Assembly: GCF_031191185.1 (NCBI RefSeq)
Contig: NZ_CP133464.1
Coordinates: forward strand, 62,001 to 126,000
DNA length: 64,000 bases
Source: Prevotella nigrescens
GTDB taxonomy: Bacteria; Bacteroidota; Bacteroidia; Bacteroidales; Bacteroidaceae
Reading direction: 5' to 3'
Positions 1 through 8,303 of the stretch are shown in pieces. The notes below the pieces were generated by a model. The model saw only the letters and a list, made by a program, of their open reading frames with translations, made no database searches and had not been told where the DNA came from. Numbering within the stretch: the stretch's first letter is position 1; each line of letters starts with the position of its first letter. The translations under genes and the position numbers were made by a program.

Positions 1-1347
1 ACCAGCCTGTGGGTCATCAGGGTTGGTTGGGTCATTCCAGCTTACAGGTGGACCAGGGTTGGTATTCGGTGTGGTGTTCGGCTTCGGGGTCTGAATCCAA
101 CCCTGCGGTACATCGTGGTTGCCAAGTGTGTCAATGATAGAGTTATATCCTCGTTTTGTATTCTCCGGATCACCATACGCACCTTTCATTGTAGGTACAC
201 CAGGTGCAATGCCCTGCTCCTTATAGTACGCTTCTTTCTGTTTCTGAATCTGATTCATACGTTCAGCATAGTCCTGCTGACCAGCGGTTACGTATGAGCC
301 GTTTCTTCCATAAACGTTGTTAAACAGACCTGTTCCTATTCTTGAAGCAACTCGTTTGTCACCAAGGAAGTAATGTTTTGTGAAGCGATTCTTGTTGATG
401 CTGATTATCGAAGCAGGATAAAGCGTGAAGTTGTCCGTCTCGTGGAACATAATTCCTTGCGGCGCACCATTGATATACACACCCTCCATCGTACCGTAAC
501 TCTTCATGATACGTTCACCGGCAGCGTTGTAAGTATAACGGCTTGTCTTACCGTTGTCAGAGAGTACCATCAGGCGGTTGTCCTCATCCCAGTACATCTC
601 GCGGGTAGTATTCGTCGAATCGTTCGTTACCAGCGTTGGATTGCCGTTGGCATCGTATGTGTAATGGTCGTGCCCAATCTGCGTTGGAGCCGTCGGATGG
701 TTACTGTCCTCGTACTTATAAGCAAAGTTATAAGACTTGGCAGTTGTCGTTGAATCCACCTTCTGTACCTTAGTGAGCGGTTCACTCATCCGTCCGAACG
801 ACATTACCATATCATACGATGCACGCTTTGCCTTACCACTTGCATGAATAAGGCGGTTCAGCTCATCGTATTGATAGCTGTGCGCACTCCTTCCTCCCAG
901 CTTCGCCTTATTGATATTCATAAGCGACGTTGGGTTGGCAGCATTTGTGATACCGAGGATATTATCCACGGCATCATAGCGATACCTGTTCTCCATCACA
1001 GCCTGACCGTCCACTGTAAGGTTCATCACCTGCAGACGTTCACGCTGCTTGTCATATGTATAGGTTGCCTCCGTGCCATTACCGAGTTTCGTATAGACCG
1101 TATGACCCTCCTTGTCGTAACCTATCCTGTCAACAATAACGCTCTGACGTCCCTGTTTATTGCTCGTCAGACGCTCAACCTGTCCAGCAGCATTGTAGTG
1201 GTAGGTCACCACTTCACCGTCAGGATAAGTCATCGTCTGCACACGGTTCCAGCTGTCGTAGGCGGCACCATAGACATAAGTCCTGATGTCCGCCACGCTC
1301 GCCATAAATGGTTTGGTAACTCTCTTAGTGTGGATAGAAACCGCCAT
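1..1347 (-). CDS. Rhs core protein, partial (3' end outside window)
   Basis: Reading from an ATG at 1347 towards the window edge, this frame stays open and encodes YD-repeat/Rhs core sequence, with no stop inside the window. It is almost base-for-base the same as 4840-6186 (constant offset 4839). Like that copy it begins in the middle of a YD-repeat region, without signal peptide or N-terminal Rhs domains, so it is an orphan core rather than a full Rhs protein. Its first 23 bases overlap the end of the 161-aa gene at 1325-1810 in another frame. The C-terminal tip, which would define the toxin, lies left of position 1. Rhs family membership is clear; whether this start is used is uncertain. 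Confidence 0.8.
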   Translation of the reverse strand, partial: MAVSIHTKRVTKPFMASVADIRTYVYGAAYDSWNRVQTMTYPDGEVVTYHYNAAGQVERLTSNKQGRQSVIVDRIGYDKEGHTVYTKLGNGTEATYTYDKQRERLQVMNLTVDGQAVMENRYRYDAVDNILGITNAANPTSLMNINKAKLGGRSAHSYQYDELNRLIHASGKAKRASYDMVMSFGRMSEPLTKVQKVDSTTTAKSYNFAYKYEDSNHPTAPTQIGHDHYTYDANGNPTLVTNDSTNTTREMYWDEDNRLMVLSDNGKTSRYTYNAAGERIMKSYGTMEGVYINGAPQGIMFHETDNFTLYPASIISINKNRFTKHYFLGDKRVASRIGTGLFNNVYGRNGSYVTAGQQDYAERMNQIQKQKEAYYKEQGIAPGVPTMKGAYGDPENTKRGYNSIIDTLGNHDVPQGWIQTPKPNTTPNTNPGPPVSWNDPTNPDDPQAG

Positions 1348-1810
1348 TGTTTGGGTATATTCTTTTTATCTCATATAAACAGCCTTTAATGTCTACATAT
1401 CTTCCATAATCCCCTCTGTAGTCATACTCTGTGTCTTTTTTTATTTCTATGAATTTTGAACAGTCATTTTTGTCAGGAATCGTATTTGTTCGATAGTAGC
1501 TGTTAAAGAAGCTGGGAATATCGAAAATACATTTTTTTTGTAAAGTAAAAGTGTATTTTACCCCTTTCTTTAAATGACAATTATATAGAAGCCCTCGATC
1601 AATAACATTGTGATGAATACTGTCATAAGGTAATCTAAGGTTCATTCTTATAGTATCTCCATCTGTTTTTAATATTAGCTCTTTATTTAGGAAGCTTCTA
1701 TTTTGAGTTCCCTTATACTGATAACCAATATAAGTTAATGATAGTTCTTCTTGTGCTTTGCAATGACAAAGAACAAGTGACATTATTACATAAAAAATTA
1801 TAGTCTTCAT
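1325..1810 (-). CDS. Exported immunity-like protein, copy 1
   Basis: A 161-aa protein with a hydrophobic N-terminus (MKTIIFYVIMSLVLCHC) that looks like a Sec signal peptide, followed by a soluble, Tyr/Lys-rich domain I do not recognise. It starts 2 nt after the stop of the Rhs tip gene at 1813, the position where immunity genes sit in Rhs and other polymorphic toxin systems. A copy at 6164-6649 differs by only a few residues (for example K-T versus K-I before DGD). Export of the candidate immunity protein suggests the cognate tip acts in the periplasm. The function is inferred from position only. Confidence 0.6.
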   Translation of the reverse strand: MKTIIFYVIMSLVLCHCKAQEELSLTYIGYQYKGTQNRSFLNKELILKTDGDTIRMNLRLPYDSIHHNVIDRGLLYNCHLKKGVKYTFTLQKKCIFDIPSFFNSYYRTNTIPDKNDCSKFIEIKKDTEYDYRGDYGRYVDIKGCLYEIKRIYPNNGGFYPH

Positions 1811-1812
1811 AC

Positions 1813-3288
1813 TTAAAGTACTTTATTTGCAGACTTCAACTTTCCAGTAGACGACACTGTCGTTTCTTTGATTTCAACAGGTCCAATATATTGACCTGTT
1901 CCTTTTGTCGTAGAGATTGCTCCCTGCTGCAACTGGAATTTATTTCTAGAATTGTATTCGTAGATTATTGTCTGGAGACCATCCTGAGGAGGTCCCAGTG
2001 GATAATCCCTTCTTTCAGTAATGGTATTATCTCCTACAAGTTCTCCGTAAATTAGACCTTCTTTTTTTAAACTTGCTTGATGTGCAGTATTAAAATCACC
2101 GTCCACCTGAACTTCATTGAGAAAATGTCCTATTGCAGCCCCTTGTAAAGCTGTACTTGCTTTTCCTAGGGTTTTCAGGTCTGACACATCTATCTTCTTA
2201 TCCGAATAACTGTCTATAAATACACCTTTGTCATCTTTTTTGTTTCCTACCAGACTAAGAGTATAAGTTTCTTTGGCATCTATACCAGACTGAATGACAT
2301 TTATTAATGTCTGAGACCTGTTTCCCTTGAGATCTATATCAGTGCCTTTGTATATAAGTTTATCGTTTTCGATAGCATAATTGTTTCCAGTGGATGCATA
2401 TAACATCTTGATATATTCTTCTTGAGCTTTGTTTCCAGGCAGGAAGATCTCTCTCCCATCAGTATCTATCAACTTTACAGGATTCCCTGCGCAATACACA
2501 TAGCTTCCAATATTTAGATATTTCTCTGCCAACACATCCACCCCATACCAAATATTTGTTACAGGATTCAAATACCTTGCACCATAATAGTACAGACCAG
2601 TTTCCTCATCAAACTGCTTACCGTTGAACTTATACGGTAGGTCCTCACTGCTACTATGTTCGTCAACCAACAACTCACCGTATGGCAAGTAAGCATCATA
2701 CTGTGTGATGTTGGCATGATCGTCTGTGATGTAAGACGTTGAACCTAAGTGGTCACTGTGATAGAAGAAGGTTTCTTCTTTTGTAGTGTCGTTTGGAATA
2801 TAACCATAACCAGCCTGCGGGTCATCAGGGTTGGTTGGGTCGTTCCATGAGATGGGGGCACCGGGGTTGGTGCCTGGTGTTGTGTTAGGATGTGAAGTCT
2901 GTACCCATCCCTGCGGCACATCGTGGTTACCGAGTTCTGTGAGAACAGCATTATAACCAACACCCGTGTTCTCTGGATCACCATACGCACCCTTCTCTGT
3001 TGGTACACCAGGGGCTACACCCACCTTCTTATAGTATGTTTCTTTCTGTGTCTGGATCTGATTCATACGCTCTGCATAGTCCTGCTGACCAGCTGTTACA
3101 TATGAGCCGTTACGTCCGTAAACGTTGTTAAACATACCCGTTCCTATCCTTGACGCAACTCGTTTGTCACCAAGGAAGTAATGCTTCGTAAAACGATTCT
3201 TGTTGACAGAGAGGATACTTGCAGGGTACAGCGTGAAGTTATCGGTTTCATGGAACATTATTCCCTGCGGTGCGCCATTGACATACAC
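1813..3288 (-). CDS. Rhs core fragment with C-terminal tip A
   Basis: A 491-aa frame beginning at a GTG (3288) inside an Rhs core: the residues VYVNGAPQG match the middle of the 784-aa Rhs protein at 3832-6186. Residues 1 to about 260 are Rhs repeat-associated core, ending in the usual GARYLNP...YGVD...NP...IDTDG block. The last ~220 residues are unrelated to the tip of the neighbouring Rhs gene and form a variable tip. Features in the tip are a small hydrophobic stretch with GHFLNE and, about 14 residues on, AHQASLKKEG. This faintly recalls M91-like zincins, but there is no HExxH motif, so I do not assign a catalytic class. It lacks an N-terminal half and reads as an orphan tip module displaced by recombination; expression would need read-through from upstream. 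Confidence 0.65.
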   Translation of the reverse strand: MYVNGAPQGIMFHETDNFTLYPASILSVNKNRFTKHYFLGDKRVASRIGTGMFNNVYGRNGSYVTAGQQDYAERMNQIQTQKETYYKKVGVAPGVPTEKGAYGDPENTGVGYNAVLTELGNHDVPQGWVQTSHPNTTPGTNPGAPISWNDPTNPDDPQAGYGYIPNDTTKEETFFYHSDHLGSTSYITDDHANITQYDAYLPYGELLVDEHSSSEDLPYKFNGKQFDEETGLYYYGARYLNPVTNIWYGVDVLAEKYLNIGSYVYCAGNPVKLIDTDGREIFLPGNKAQEEYIKMLYASTGNNYAIENDKLIYKGTDIDLKGNRSQTLINVIQSGIDAKETYTLSLVGNKKDDKGVFIDSYSDKKIDVSDLKTLGKASTALQGAAIGHFLNEVQVDGDFNTAHQASLKKEGLIYGELVGDNTITERRDYPLGPPQDGLQTIIYEYNSRNKFQLQQGAISTTKGTGQYIGPVEIKETTVSSTGKLKSANKVL

Positions 3289-3400
3289 TCTAAAAGCTCC
3301 ACTGACATAAAAGCCGTTTTATTGTACTTCTACTATATTCTTTTCCACCTTGCTTCTCTCTGCTTCGGTTACAGGATAGTAGACCTTCACCACACGTTGA

Positions 3401-3835
3401 TTACAGAATCTCCTTAACATATATAATAATTTCATTTCCCCGATTAACAAATATGGAATCTCCTTTTTGTTCATAAGTGAAAACAGTACCATTATCAGAA
3501 AGTGATTTTTGTAGAATTATAATCCTTCTGTTTAATGGAATGTCTATATATTTTGTAAGATGCTTGTCGGATTTTAGTTCATTATTTGTATAGGATAGAA
3601 TACCATCACTTCTATATATATCTACATTGTTTAATCTCCTATTTATATAATATCCTATCATTTTTACGGAATACATCTTCTCTTTATATGTTATAATCTT
3701 ATCACTAACATTATAATGTAATCCTTGGAATGATTCCTTACAGTATAAAACATTGAAAGATTCATACTCTTGCTCTTTAGTTGAGCAAGAGTATAACAAT
3801 ATGAAAAATGCAATTAAACAATCTGTTTTTTTCAT
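3401..3835 (-). CDS. Lipoprotein, probable immunity protein for tip B
   Basis: A 144-aa protein whose start codon overlaps the last codons of the Rhs gene (start at 3835, Rhs stop at 3832), so the two are probably translationally coupled. The N-terminus MKKTDCLIAFFILLYSCSTK has a hydrophobic stretch and a lipobox (LYSC) with predicted lipidation at Cys17. The rest is beta-prone and Tyr/Ile/Lys-rich, with no family I recognise. Position directly after an Rhs tip points to immunity, and lipid anchoring places it at the envelope. That agrees with a tip that may act on peptidoglycan. The immunity role is inference. Confidence 0.6.
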   Translation of the reverse strand: MKKTDCLIAFFILLYSCSTKEQEYESFNVLYCKESFQGLHYNVSDKIITYKEKMYSVKMIGYYINRRLNNVDIYRSDGILSYTNNELKSDKHLTKYIDIPLNRRIIILQKSLSDNGTVFTYEQKGDSIFVNRGNEIIIYVKEIL

Positions 3836-6186
3836 TTTATTACTACATTTTTAGTTTGCGGTATTTTATTCACATCTCTTTTCTCTATTATGACATCTAT
3901 TCTATTCTTATTTGTTTTGCTTTTTCTAGATTGATTTATAATACTATCTAATATTTTATTTGTGGAATCGTTAGAAGAAGACTTGTCGCTATTTGTAATT
4001 CCGAAGCATCCTTCAGAGGCAGCATAATGATACTCCCCTTTCAGATTATATATACCACCAACATGCATCATAACCCCAGCGGCAACATCACTTTTATTTC
4101 TATACCCCATTTCAACAGAAACATTATTAGAAGTTGCATACATAACCTCAGAGCCGTGTTGTTTTAACTTCAATGCTTTAGTACCATTTCCTCTAGGATA
4201 CTCTATAACTTGTGCTGTATAACGATTGTCTTCTTCTTTTTTAGGTTCATAAGCAACATTAGATAAAACCAATCTATTACCATTTCTATCACCTTTCCGC
4301 ACGGTAAAGGCATCCCTTGTGACAGAGAATTCCATACGAAAGTCCTTATCCTCCGTATCACGGACTGTTACTTTATAAAGGTTTACCCTTGTAATAACGT
4401 CTCTTTCTTGTCCCGTATAACCTATAATTCTTTGCCAAGTTGTCCTACCTGTTTTTTGTTTTGTGATTGTTATAATTGGATAAGCTCCATCTGGATCTAC
4501 TAGTAAGATAGGGTTATTATGACAATAGGAATACGAACTAATATCAGGATACTTTTCTGTCAAAGGATCCACCCCATACCACAGACTTGTGACTGAATTC
4601 AAGTATCTTGCACCATAGTAGTACAGACCTGTCTCTTCATCGAACTGTTTGCCATTGAACTTATATGGCATTTCCTCACTTGAGGAATGCTCGTCAACTA
4701 ACAGTTCACCATATGGAAGATATGCATCATACTGTGTGATGTTGGCGTGTTCGTCTGTGATGTAAGACGTTGAGCCAAGGTGGTCACTGTGATAGAAGAA
4801 TGTTTCTTCCTTTGTGGTGTCGTTTAGAATATAACCATAACCAGCCTGCGGGTCATCAGGGTTGCTCGGGTCATTCCAACTTACAGGTGGACCGGGGTTG
4901 GTATTCGATGTGGTGTTGGGGTGTGGAGTCTGAATCCAGCCCTGTGGAACATCGTGGTTGCCGAGTGTGTCAATGATAGAGTTATATCCTCGCTTTGTAT
5001 TCTCTGGATCACCATACGCACCTTTCATTGTAGGTACACCAGGTGCAATGCCTTGCTGCTTATAGTATGCCTCTTTCTGCTTCTGAATCTGATTCATGCG
5101 CTCAGCATAGTCCTGCTGACCAGCGGTTACGTATGAGCCGTTTCTTCCATAAACGTTGTTAAACAGACCTGTTCCTATTCTTGAAGCAACTCGTTTGTCA
5201 CCAAGGAAGTAATGTTTTGTGAAGCGATTCTTGTTGATGCTGATTATCGAAGCAGGGTAGAGCGTGAAGTTGTCCGTCTCGTGGAACGTGATTCCTTGCG
5301 GCGCACCATTGATATACACGCCCTCCATCGTACCGTAACTCTTCATGATACGTTCACCGGCAGCGTTGTAAGTATAACGACTCGTCTTGCCATTATCAGA
5401 GAGTACCATCAGGCGGTTGTCCTCATCCCAGTACATCTCGCGGGTAGTATTCGTCGAATCGTTCGTTACCAGCGTTGGATTGCCGTTGGCATCGTATGTG
5501 TAATGATCGTGTCCAATCTGCGTTGGAGCCGTCGGATGGTCGCTGTCCTCATACTTATAAGCAAAGTTATAAGACTTGGCAGTTGTCGTTGAGTCCACCT
5601 TCTGAACCTTGGTCAGCGGTTCACTCATCCGTCCGAACGACATCACCATATCATACGATGCACGCTTAGCCTTACCACTTGCATGAACAAGGCGGTTCAG
5701 CTCGTCATACTCATACGTATGCGAACTTCTTCCTCCCAGCTTCGCCCTGTTGAGTTTTGTCAGCGATGTCGGGTCGGCGGCATTCGTGATGCCGAGGATG
5801 TTATCCACGGCATCATAGCGATACCTGTTTTCCATCACAGTCTGACCATCCGCTGTAAGGTTCATCACCTGCAGACGTTCACGCTGCTTGTCATATGTAT
5901 AGGTTGTCTCCGTGCCATTACCGAGCTTCGTATAGACCGTATGACCCTCCTTGTCGTAACCTATCCTGTCAACAATAACGCTCTGACGTCCCTGTTTATT
6001 GCTCGTAAGACTCTCAACCTGTCCGGCAGCATTATAATGGTAGGTCACCACTTCACCGTCAGGATAAGTCATCGTCCGCACACGGTTCCAGCTGTCATAG
6101 GTAGCACCATAGACATAAGTCCTGATATCCGCCACGCTCGCCATAAATGGTTTGGTAACTCTCTTAGTGTGGATAGAAACCGCCAT
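3832..6186 (-). CDS. Rhs core protein with C-terminal tip B (L,D-transpeptidase-like motif)
   Basis: A 784-aa Rhs protein. Residues 1-560 are YD repeats and the Rhs repeat-associated core (GARYLNS...YGVDPL..KYP...YSYC.NNP...VDPDG). It starts within the repeat region, so the usual large N-terminal part and any export signal are absent. The C-terminal ~220 residues are a distinct tip. Near its end are MMHVGG and, about 15 residues later, ASEGCFGI, an H...S-x-G-C-F arrangement like the catalytic region of L,D-transpeptidase (YkuD) or DUF5675-type domains. That would make it a cell-wall-active toxin, but this rests on a motif. The start overlaps the upstream 161-aa gene by 23 bp and the stop overlaps the downstream lipoprotein gene. 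Confidence 0.75.
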   Translation of the reverse strand: MAVSIHTKRVTKPFMASVADIRTYVYGATYDSWNRVRTMTYPDGEVVTYHYNAAGQVESLTSNKQGRQSVIVDRIGYDKEGHTVYTKLGNGTETTYTYDKQRERLQVMNLTADGQTVMENRYRYDAVDNILGITNAADPTSLTKLNRAKLGGRSSHTYEYDELNRLVHASGKAKRASYDMVMSFGRMSEPLTKVQKVDSTTTAKSYNFAYKYEDSDHPTAPTQIGHDHYTYDANGNPTLVTNDSTNTTREMYWDEDNRLMVLSDNGKTSRYTYNAAGERIMKSYGTMEGVYINGAPQGITFHETDNFTLYPASIISINKNRFTKHYFLGDKRVASRIGTGLFNNVYGRNGSYVTAGQQDYAERMNQIQKQKEAYYKQQGIAPGVPTMKGAYGDPENTKRGYNSIIDTLGNHDVPQGWIQTPHPNTTSNTNPGPPVSWNDPSNPDDPQAGYGYILNDTTKEETFFYHSDHLGSTSYITDEHANITQYDAYLPYGELLVDEHSSSEEMPYKFNGKQFDEETGLYYYGARYLNSVTSLWYGVDPLTEKYPDISSYSYCHNNPILLVDPDGAYPIITITKQKTGRTTWQRIIGYTGQERDVITRVNLYKVTVRDTEDKDFRMEFSVTRDAFTVRKGDRNGNRLVLSNVAYEPKKEEDNRYTAQVIEYPRGNGTKALKLKQHGSEVMYATSNNVSVEMGYRNKSDVAAGVMMHVGGIYNLKGEYHYAASEGCFGITNSDKSSSNDSTNKILDSIINQSRKSKTNKNRIDVIIEKRDVNKIPQTKNVVIK

Positions 6187-6649
6187 TGTTTGGGTATATT
6201 CTTTTTATCTCATATAAACAGCCTTTAATGTCTACATATCTTCCATAATCCCCTCTGTAGTCATACTCTGTGTCTTTTTTTATTTCTATGAATTTTGAAC
6301 AGTCATTTTTGTCAGGAATCGTATTTGTTCGATAGTAGCTGTTAAAGAAGCTGGGAATATCGAAAATACATTTTTTTTGTAAAGTAAAAGTGTATTTTAC
6401 CCCTTTCTTTAAATGACAATTATATAGAAGCCCTCGATCGATAACATTGTGATGAATACTGTCATAAGGTAATCTAAGGTTCATTCTTATAGTATCTCCA
6501 TCTATTTTTAATATTAGCTCTTTATTTAGGAAGCTTCTATTTTGAGTTCCCTTATACTGATAACCAATATAAGTTAATGATAGTTCTTCTTGTGCTTTGC
6601 AATGACAAAGAACAAGTGACATTATTACATAAAACATTATAGTTTTCAT
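4840..6649. repeat. Long direct repeat, right copy (pairs with 1-1810)
   Basis: Right member of the long Rhs-core repeat. A third, shorter and more diverged core segment lies at about 2570-3289 and matches about 4600-5320. Homology of the right copy stops where the IS element begins. Confidence 0.9.
6164..6649 (-). CDS. Exported immunity-like protein, copy 2
   Basis: A 161-aa near-duplicate of the protein at 1325-1810, with the same signal-like N-terminus (MKTIMFYVIMSLVLCHC). In copy 1 the gene follows Rhs tip A by 2 nt. Here an IS element sits at 6655-7747, immediately upstream of the start codon, and beyond it only the last 47 bp of tip A remain. This copy has therefore lost its cognate toxin and its native upstream transcription. 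Any expression would have to come from the IS edge. It overlaps the start of the 784-aa Rhs gene by 23 bp in another frame. Confidence 0.6.
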   Translation of the reverse strand: MKTIMFYVIMSLVLCHCKAQEELSLTYIGYQYKGTQNRSFLNKELILKIDGDTIRMNLRLPYDSIHHNVIDRGLLYNCHLKKGVKYTFTLQKKCIFDIPSFFNSYYRTNTIPDKNDCSKFIEIKKDTEYDYRGDYGRYVDIKGCLYEIKRIYPNNGGFYPH

Positions 6650-6654
6650 ACTTA
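6648..6654. repeat. Target-site duplication, left (ATACTTA)
   Basis: This 7-bp sequence abuts the left IS end and recurs abutting the right end at 7748-7754. In the uninterrupted copy the corresponding place is 1809-1815 (ATACTTA), which confirms the target sequence. Confidence 0.75.
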
Positions 6655-7747
6655 ACGTGAGTTCGACGAATTGTAAGTGCCTATAAATTTGGTGATTAGC
6701 GAAATTTGTTGTAACTTTAAGGTGCTAACATACAAACAATTACAAACAAAAATCGCTATGATCACCGAAGACAAAGTTACTGAAATCTTTTGTATGGCAG
6801 ATGACTTCTGCAAGTTTTTTGATGCAATGACAGCAAAATATACGTTAAAAGCTACTGAAAAAAGAAAATATCATCGAAATTCTACAATGTCAAAGGCTGA
6901 AGTCATGCTGATAATGATTCTTTTCCACGGCTCCGGTTATCGCTGCTTTAAACATTTCTATCTTGAAAAAGTCAAGAAATATTTCTTTGGCAAAATTCTT
7001 GTGTTATCGCTGCTTTAAACATTTCTATCTTGAAAAAGTATGCAAGCATCTTCACCATCTGTTTTCCAATGTTGTTTCTTATAACCGTTTAGTAGAATTG
7101 GAAAGGGAGGTAGCCGTACCCTTAACCTTGTTTATCAAGAAGGTCCTGTTGGGCAAATGTACGGGCATAAGCTTCGTTGACAGCACACCACTGCGTGTCT
7201 GCAAAAACCAAAGAATACATATTCACAAGGTTTTCAAAGGCATAGCTCAAAGAGGAAAATGCTCCATGGGTTGGTTCTTCGGTTTCAAGTTGCATTTGAT
7301 TTGCAATGAGAAAGGAGAGCTTCTCAACTTTATGATAACGCCGGGAGATGTTGATGACCGTAAACCTTTGGAGTACAAGGCATTCATAGAATTCATCTAT
7401 GGTAAGCTGGTCGGTGATAAGGGTTACATCGGCAAGAACCTCTTTCAAAGGCTTTTCGTTGACGGAATACAGCTTATTACCAAATTGAAAAGTAACATGA
7501 AAGGAGCTTTAGTGAGCGTTTCAGACAGACTTTTACTCAGAAAAAGAGCCATTATAGAAACGGTGAATGATGAACTTAAGAACATTGCACAAGTGGAACA
7601 CTCCAGGCATAGATGCTTTGACAATTTCATCGTCAACTTATTAGGGGCAATTGCTGCCTATTGCCTGTTTCCAAAGAAGCCGTGCATCAATCTGCAAAGG
7701 ACTATTGATACACAACTTGCATTGTTTTGAATTCATCGAACTCACGT
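6655..7747 (+). mobile_element. IS982-family-like insertion sequence with internal 67-bp duplication
   Basis: The ends are an 18-bp inverted repeat ACGTGAGTTCGA(C/T)GAATT (6655-6672 and 7730-7747; 17 of 18 match). It is flanked by a direct repeat ATACTTA (6648-6654 and 7748-7754), a plausible 7-bp target duplication. The element is 1093 bp, or 1026 bp without an internal tandem duplication, typical for IS982-like elements. It carries one transposase reading frame, broken by the duplication. It inserted exactly between an immunity gene start and the end of an Rhs tip gene. Confidence 0.85.
6758..7730 (+). pseudogene. IS982-like transposase, frameshifted by a 67-bp tandem duplication
   Basis: The first part (MITEDKVTEIFC..., from ATG 6758) runs in one frame to a stop at 7018. 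The second part, from about 7030, encodes the DDE-type core (FVDSTPLRVCKN, then GWFFGFKLHLI, DRKPLE, GDKGYIG, and ETVNDELKN near the end) and stops at 7730. Between them a 37-bp stretch (6936-6972) recurs at 7003-7039, an offset of 67 bp that shifts the frame by one. Removing 67 bp joins both halves into a single ~301-aa protein, the usual IS982 length. The copy should therefore be inactive unless slippage removes one repeat. Confidence 0.85.
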
Positions 7748-7751
7748 ATAC

Positions 7752-7798
7752 TTAAGGTACTTTATTTGCAGACTTCAACTTTCCAGTAGACGACACTG
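7752..7798 (-). pseudogene. Remnant of Rhs tip A (last ~15 codons)
   Basis: This stretch matches 1813-1859 (the end of tip A, ...VSSTGKLKSANKV and stop) almost exactly. Homology ends abruptly at 7798, where unrelated sequence with a DUF4143 fragment begins. It shows that a full tip A gene once stood to the right of the immunity copy at 6164-6649 and was lost. It also marks the right border of the Rhs island. Confidence 0.8.
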
Positions 7799-7829
7799 AC
7801 ATACAAACTATTACGCAACAACGGCACTT

Positions 7830-8189
7830 CTAAAAATTGTTTACATGTTTAAGCCGCTCAAATCCACCTTGTAAACAAAGTTGCCAAGTTGCTTTTTCTG
7901 CAAGAACATCATCATATAAATGGGGGCGTACACAGTGTTTCCCCACCGTGTGCAGGTTATCGTTGCAGAAAACCATGGCTTCCTTCAGTCCGCATTCCCT
8001 GCAATCCATGATGTTGGCAAGGGCGCGATGCACCCCGTAATCTTTCCCCGACTTCACCTCAATGGGCAGCACTTGTCCTCCTATTTCTATCAGGAAGTCT
8101 ACTTCTCCCTTCCGTTTGTTGTTATGATAATAAGGTGTAAGGTCGTGCGCAACGAGTTCTTGCGCCACCAAAAGAGATGGGACAGTCAT
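7830..8189 (-). pseudogene. DUF4143 ATPase C-terminal fragment
   Basis: Encodes about 119 aa matching the C-terminal part of AAA+ ATPases with a DUF4143 domain: VAQELVAHDL, then YYHNNKRKGEVDFLIE and LPIEVKSGK (the nuclease-like D...E-V-K pattern). The N-terminal P-loop ATPase domain that should precede it is absent; the region upstream is the promoter of the next gene. The frame can be extended to 8282, but those residues do not look like the family. This is a remnant, probably cut when the Rhs island was rearranged. Confidence 0.65.
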
Positions 8190-8235
8190 GGAAAACACAA
8201 ATTTTCGCAAAAGAAAGGCATAATTAACCGCTTGT

Positions 8236-8267
8236 TTTGCAAGTGTCGTTAAATTGTCGTACTTTTG
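8236..8267 (+). promoter_or_regulatory. Bacteroidetes-type promoter for the SpmA-SpmB gene
   Basis: TTTG (8236-8239), a 20-nt gap, then TACTTTTG (8260-8267) fits the Bacteroidetes -33/-7 consensus. Transcription would begin near 8273. This supports the ATG at 8304 as start rather than the ATG at 8265, which lies inside the -7 element. Confidence 0.6.
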
Positions 8268-8303
8268 TATCTTGAATATCAATTCTGTGCAGACAACAAA
8301 CGT

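Larger units (their letters stand above)
1..1810. repeat. Long direct repeat, left copy (pairs with 4840-6649)
   Basis: Positions 1-1810 and 4840-6649 align at a constant offset of 4839 with only scattered substitutions and no length change in what I compared. The repeat covers Rhs core plus the 161-aa gene, and the left copy is cut by the window edge. Near-identity suggests a recent duplication or ongoing gene conversion. Confidence 0.9.

Noticed and set aside
7122..7448. Antisense ORF in the transposase
   Set aside because: Shadow frame opposite the conserved transposase core.
8265..8303. Upstream ATG for the SpmA-SpmB fusion
   Set aside because: It lies within the -7 promoter element, and the added residues are not membrane-like.
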